Origin: Branchinecta lynchi
Taxonomy: Eukaryota; Arthropoda; Branchiopoda; Anostraca; Branchinectidae
NCBI GenBank assembly: GCA_023053575.1
Contig: JAKZAP010000001.1
Coordinates: forward strand, 27,298,533 to 27,362,532
Reading direction: 5' to 3'
Length of the DNA stretch: 64,000 nucleotides
Shown here piece by piece: positions 21,490 through 64,000 of this stretch (position 1 is the stretch's first letter; each line of letters begins with the position of its first letter). The notes under the pieces were generated by a model, which saw only the letters and a list, made by a program, of their open reading frames with translations, was not told the DNA's origin and did not search any database. The position numbers were made by a program, and so were the translations under genes.

Positions 21490-23130
21490 GTCGGACTATT
21501 AAGGGCGCTAGAGATTCATCTGTAATGAACACTCTTGAAGCACAAATGATGATAAGCTCATTGGAATCATTAAAATGTATATTTTGCTCAAAATTATTGT
21601 TTGTAATTTAGGAGATTCGATTGTTAGCGAAACCCTTGAGGCAAAAATGATCATGGGCCCTTGGGGATCATGAATATATATCGTTTGGTTAAAGTATTTT
21701 TTTTTCTTTTCGGCTACGAAACGCACTGTAAGGGTGCTAAAATATAAGTTTTGAGCAAAACCATTGAGTTAAAATGTACATTTTGCTTAAAAGTATTTTT
21801 TGTACTTTGTGGTTAGTATTAGTACTTTAAGGTTAGGATAAGTTCTTTAAGGGATGGTCGGATCTGAGAATTGACAATTTCTAAGACAATCTTTTCAAGT
21901 TTCTAATGTACGTTCGAGCCAAGTTTCATCGCCCTAGCACATCTGGAAGTACCTTAATTCGCGATCACCCGAATTCCGGACCCTCCCCCCCCCCCCACTA
22001 ACTTCCCTCACAGTGCCTTAACCCGGTCAAGTTTTGTCACTGATGTATCTAATTCTTGTCCTTGTTCTTCCCACCAAGTTGCATCCAAATCGCTCCAGTC
22101 CAAGCGTGTCACAATATTCCCCCCCCCCCATTAATCGGATCCAGTCCGGACTTTAAATGCCAAAAATATCCAAATATCAAGTTTCGTAAGATCCGACCAC
22201 TCGTTAAAAAGTTATACATACCTCAATATTCCAGATTCCCCCTCCTTCAACTCCCCCACGATGGGGAACTGACTATTTCTAAGCCAATGACGTCAAGTCT
22301 CTGATGTTAAATCGAAGTTCCATCGTCCTAGCACATCTGGGAACACCTTAAGTCGCGATAACCAGAATTCCAGACTCCCCCTCCCTCTAACTCCCCCCAC
22401 AATGCCCAAATTCGATCCGGTTCTATCACTGTCGTATCTAGTTCTTGTGCTTGTCCTTCCCACCAAGTTTCATTCAAGTTTCCACCAATGGGTCATCCGC
22501 GACAAGAGGTATTTCCAAACATCAAGTTTCTTTAAAATCCAATCACCCGTTCCAAAGTTATACATTCATCAAGATTCCGGATTCCCCCTCTCTCCACTCC
22601 CCCCACGGTGGTCAGATCGAGAAGTTGACTATTTCCAGGTTTATCTGGTCGGATCCCTGACTTGCCTGCCAAGTTTCCTTGTCCTAGCCCACCTGGAAGT
22701 AACTTAACTCCGTATCACCAGAATTCAGTACCCCCCCCCCCAACTCCCCCCATAGTGCACGAATCCAGTCCGATTCTGTCAATGATTTACCTAGGACTTG
22801 TGCTTGTTCCTCCCACCAAGTTTCATCCCGATCGCTCCACTCTAAGCGTGTCACATAATTTCCGGTTCCCCCCTCCAAGTCCCCCCCCCCACATTCATCG
22901 GATTCGTTCCGGACTTGAAATGGGCAATCTGAGTCATTACTTCTTTCCAAATATCAAGTTTCATTAAGACCCGAACACCCGTTCGAAAGTTATGCATGCC
23001 ACTAAATTCCGAATTCCGGCTCCCCTCCCTCCCCCCAAAATGGTCGGATCGGGAAAATGACTATTTCTAACTTAGTTTGGTCGGGTCCCTAATACGCCTG
23101 CCAAGTTTCATCGTTCTAGCACATCATTCG
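21490..23130 (+). repeat. Modular satellite element, copy A3 (E modules then A modules, termini missing)
   Basis: 21490-21850 carries E blocks (GATCATGGGCCCTTGGGGAT). 21850-23130 carries at least five A half-units, each with CACCAAGTTTCATCC or AAGTTTCATCGTCCTAGC and a C-rich CTCCCCCCAC tract. The order is the same as in copy A2. Neither terminal hairpin is present. Confidence 0.65.
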
Positions 23131-23625
23131 TTCACACATCATATCGTTCTAGCATTCATCAAAATTGTTAAGGCAAATTAGAGAATATGACTAAGTCCAA
23201 AACACGCCAGTGATTCTCAGGAAGAAGGAGCAAACGTGTCCGTAACGACTCAAACTCAATGACTCAAATCCCGAGTCAGCACAGCTGTGATACCGTTTCT
23301 TCCGTTCTTCCTCAGGTACCCGGAGATTCTGCATCGGAAGGGAGAGACAGCGATCAAGTGTATTGGTCCTTACTTCTTTCCTCTATGTGGTCATGAGGAT
23401 GAAAGTGCAGTTCATTGATGTGTCATTTTGTGGCCATTGCCCACGGTTTTTTTTCGGTAATCACATTCTATTCTATTCTTACAAATGTAGTCCTAACGTT
23501 TGGGAACTGCTTCAGGCCCACTAGCATAATTTGTAACATACCGTGTAACTGCTTTATTTAGACCTTGCATTTTAGCCCTGAAAGCCAACGTTGAGAAGTG
23601 AAGGAACTGTATTCGACTGGAAATA
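23131..23625 (+). promoter_or_regulatory. Presumed 5' flank and 5' UTR of the RTK gene
   Basis: A low-repeat stretch between the satellite copy and the first coding exon. I see no decisive TATA or initiator element and cannot place the transcription start. The coding ATG at 23626 is preceded by GAAATA. Position is the only evidence for a promoter. Confidence 0.3.
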
Positions 23626-62213
<38,588 letters not shown>

Positions 62214-63374
62214 TAGCTGGCTTGTGTGTTTTAAATCAAAAGCGTTTTTTGGCAGAAACCTGAGGGGGGGGGGTCTCGTCGCATTCGTTAAGGTAAATCT
62301 TACGTAGGAGAGCTATAAAGAATGAAAAGTAAACAACTGGTTGTCGAGCACTGATTTAAAAATAAAAGGTTTTAAGAGGTTTTGCGCCTCGCCAAGTAGG
62401 CTTACAAATAAATTCCTAGCCCTCTTAAAGTGCAAGTCTTAACCACAATGTCGAGCGCCCTTCAATGCGTATCCTAACCGCAAAGCGAAAAAAACACTCT
62501 ACACCAAAAGATACATTTCCGTGATCCGTGGTCATAGTGATCCACAGTCATTTGTTGCCGAAGTGCTTGGCTTACAAATAAATTCCTATCCCCCTCAAAG
62601 TGTGCATCATAGGTGCAAAGTGCAAAAGAGTAGGCCTACTATTGACTAAGACTTGTTGCCTCAAGGTTTGTGATTGCAAACGAATTAATTCCATTAATTG
62701 CTTAGCTTTAACTTCTAATTATTGCAGTACGTCAGGAATAGGCACGTCTCTTGACGTGAAAACTAGCCTACTTTTTGTTTGCTGTAAATTCGGAATAAGT
62801 GTAGAATAAGTTTTCTTTGCGCTTTAATAGCTAGTCTTGGGATCGCACAATGGCACTTCCATCATCAGTGTTTCCACAAAATGTAGCCTGCGGCGCATTT
62901 TGCAGTCTTCACTATTTAGAAGAAGGGTGCGTCATACAGTTGGCATTTGAGGCTTGGAATTTTGGGGCTTGAACCACATTAAAAGCTAGAATTTGCGTGA
63001 AAAAAAGTTAACTGTTGCAAGAAAAAAGGCAGATTAAACAAATTTCGCCTGCCGCACTTCTATTTGTCCTGGGTACTGCCGTTACCGACGTTGTCGCTTT
63101 GCAGCAACTGCGTTTTTTGTTGGCACATTTTCGAGTCCTGTTGGCAAAACTGGATGTCACTCAAAAATGAAAGGCTACCCCCTCATGGTGTTCCCTGAGA
63201 AAACAGAAGTGGAAGAGCGTGAAAATAGGCAAAATTTTCTCTTTAGAACAGATTTAGTGCAAACTATGCGAATTACATTATACAAAAATCGCTAAAAGTC
63301 AGGTACTGACTCGGTCAGTTTTAACCGGGTTCGCCCCCTCCCTCTTCCAACGAAGAAAGGTTCGGGACGCCCCT

Positions 63375-63530
63375 GCCCACGATCAAAATGTTCAGGGCAC
63401 ATACTGCCCACGGCTGGAATGCCCACGACTAAAAATACCAACGACTCAAAAAGCCCACGGTTCAGAATGCCCATGATTCAATTATTTGAGGTTTGCAGTC
63501 CGTAGTAAACTGGAACTAGTGATGAGTGAG
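63375..63530. repeat. GCCCACG minisatellite, inverted relative to 1-240
   Basis: AATGCCCACGACTAAAAATA, GCCCACGGTTCAGAATGCCC and TGCAGTCCGTAGTAAACTGG are the inverse of the block at the left edge of the window. Confidence 0.65.
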
Positions 63531-63713
63531 AAGCGAACGGAGCAGACCTAGTACCAGAAGGGCAATAACCGTGTGTTGAACTGGTTTAATTATAATTCTA
63601 GGGAGAATCAATTTGGTTTTCAGTCGGATGTCCAACGTTTTGTCAAAAATCCATTCGACATTTTTTTATGGACATCATGATGCAAACGACTTGCTTCTGA
63701 TTAACACTAGGGG

Positions 63714-64000
63714 ATCGACTTAAACCAGGAAGGGAAGGTAACGCGAGAAAACCAGGAAAGGCATACTAAAACGAGGAAGGGCATACTAAAACGAGAAAGG
63801 CTGTCGCCAGAATTCAAAACTTGAAAGCCGCACCATTCCCTTCCTCTGTTTCGTAATCTTTCAGGCATTGGCAAATGTTTAAGTTAATGTTCACCATCCC
63901 TTCCTCGTTTTAGGATCCTGATACCGGTAGGCATTAAGTTCAGTGAGGTGTCGACAACTATACAAATTGTAATCCAGGTTTTCATTTTTCGGTCTGACAG
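63714..64000. mobile_element. C-family (self-complementary hAT-like) element, left part or diverged copy
   Basis: Starts GGGGATCGACTTAAACCAGG with ACTAAAACGAGGAAGGG modules and CCTTCCTCTGTTTCGTAATC, as in 10733-12064. The right end is outside the window or lost. Confidence 0.6.

Overview
This window is animal (metazoan, non-vertebrate) genomic DNA. The evidence is one large spliced receptor tyrosine kinase (RTK) gene with consensus GT-AG introns of 0.3-8.8 kb, embedded in dense degenerate retrotransposons, MITEs and satellite-like elements. The phylum cannot be read from the sequence.

The one protein-coding gene I can reconstruct lies on the + strand from 23626 to beyond the right edge. I assembled it from eleven exons whose intron phases all agree. 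The protein (678 residues plus one base inside the window) has a signal peptide, two tandem Thr/Ser-rich linker plus CBM2-like (cellulose-binding type) modules, an acidic Ser/Pro stalk, one transmembrane helix, a juxtamembrane exon, and a tyrosine kinase domain carrying the glycine loop, [18 protein letters not shown] and SDVWSFG motifs. The C-terminal kinase lobe is off the window. An RTK whose extracellular part is made of CBM2-like carbohydrate-binding modules is not an architecture I know. It would suggest polysaccharide or glycan sensing coupled to tyrosine phosphorylation, and it is the main discovery candidate here.

Layout. 1-23.6 kb holds no supportable host gene. It carries two Harbinger-like MITEs, a hAT-like MITE, several non-LTR retrotransposon remnants (including a large inverted pair at 9.6-14 kb), a self-complementary hAT-like element with 8-bp target duplications, and modular satellite-bearing elements. 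23.6-62.2 kb is the RTK gene; its introns hold further copies of the same families, a Ty3/gypsy pol remnant, a LINE in antisense, a 123-bp-arm foldback, and three hammerhead-ribozyme-like motifs. 62.2-64 kb is the next intron, with repeats only.

Nesting gives a relative history. The CBM2 exon pair was duplicated together with its intron flanks. Intron 2 then received two MITEs; one of these was split by a 4.6-kb modular satellite element, which itself contains another copy in the opposite orientation. The homologous intron of the second CBM2 unit stayed at 318 bp while intron 2 grew to 5.8 kb.

Limits: no alignment or database search was run. Domain names rest on motif recognition, exon 7 rests on splice signals and frame alone, and additional exons inside the long introns cannot be excluded.
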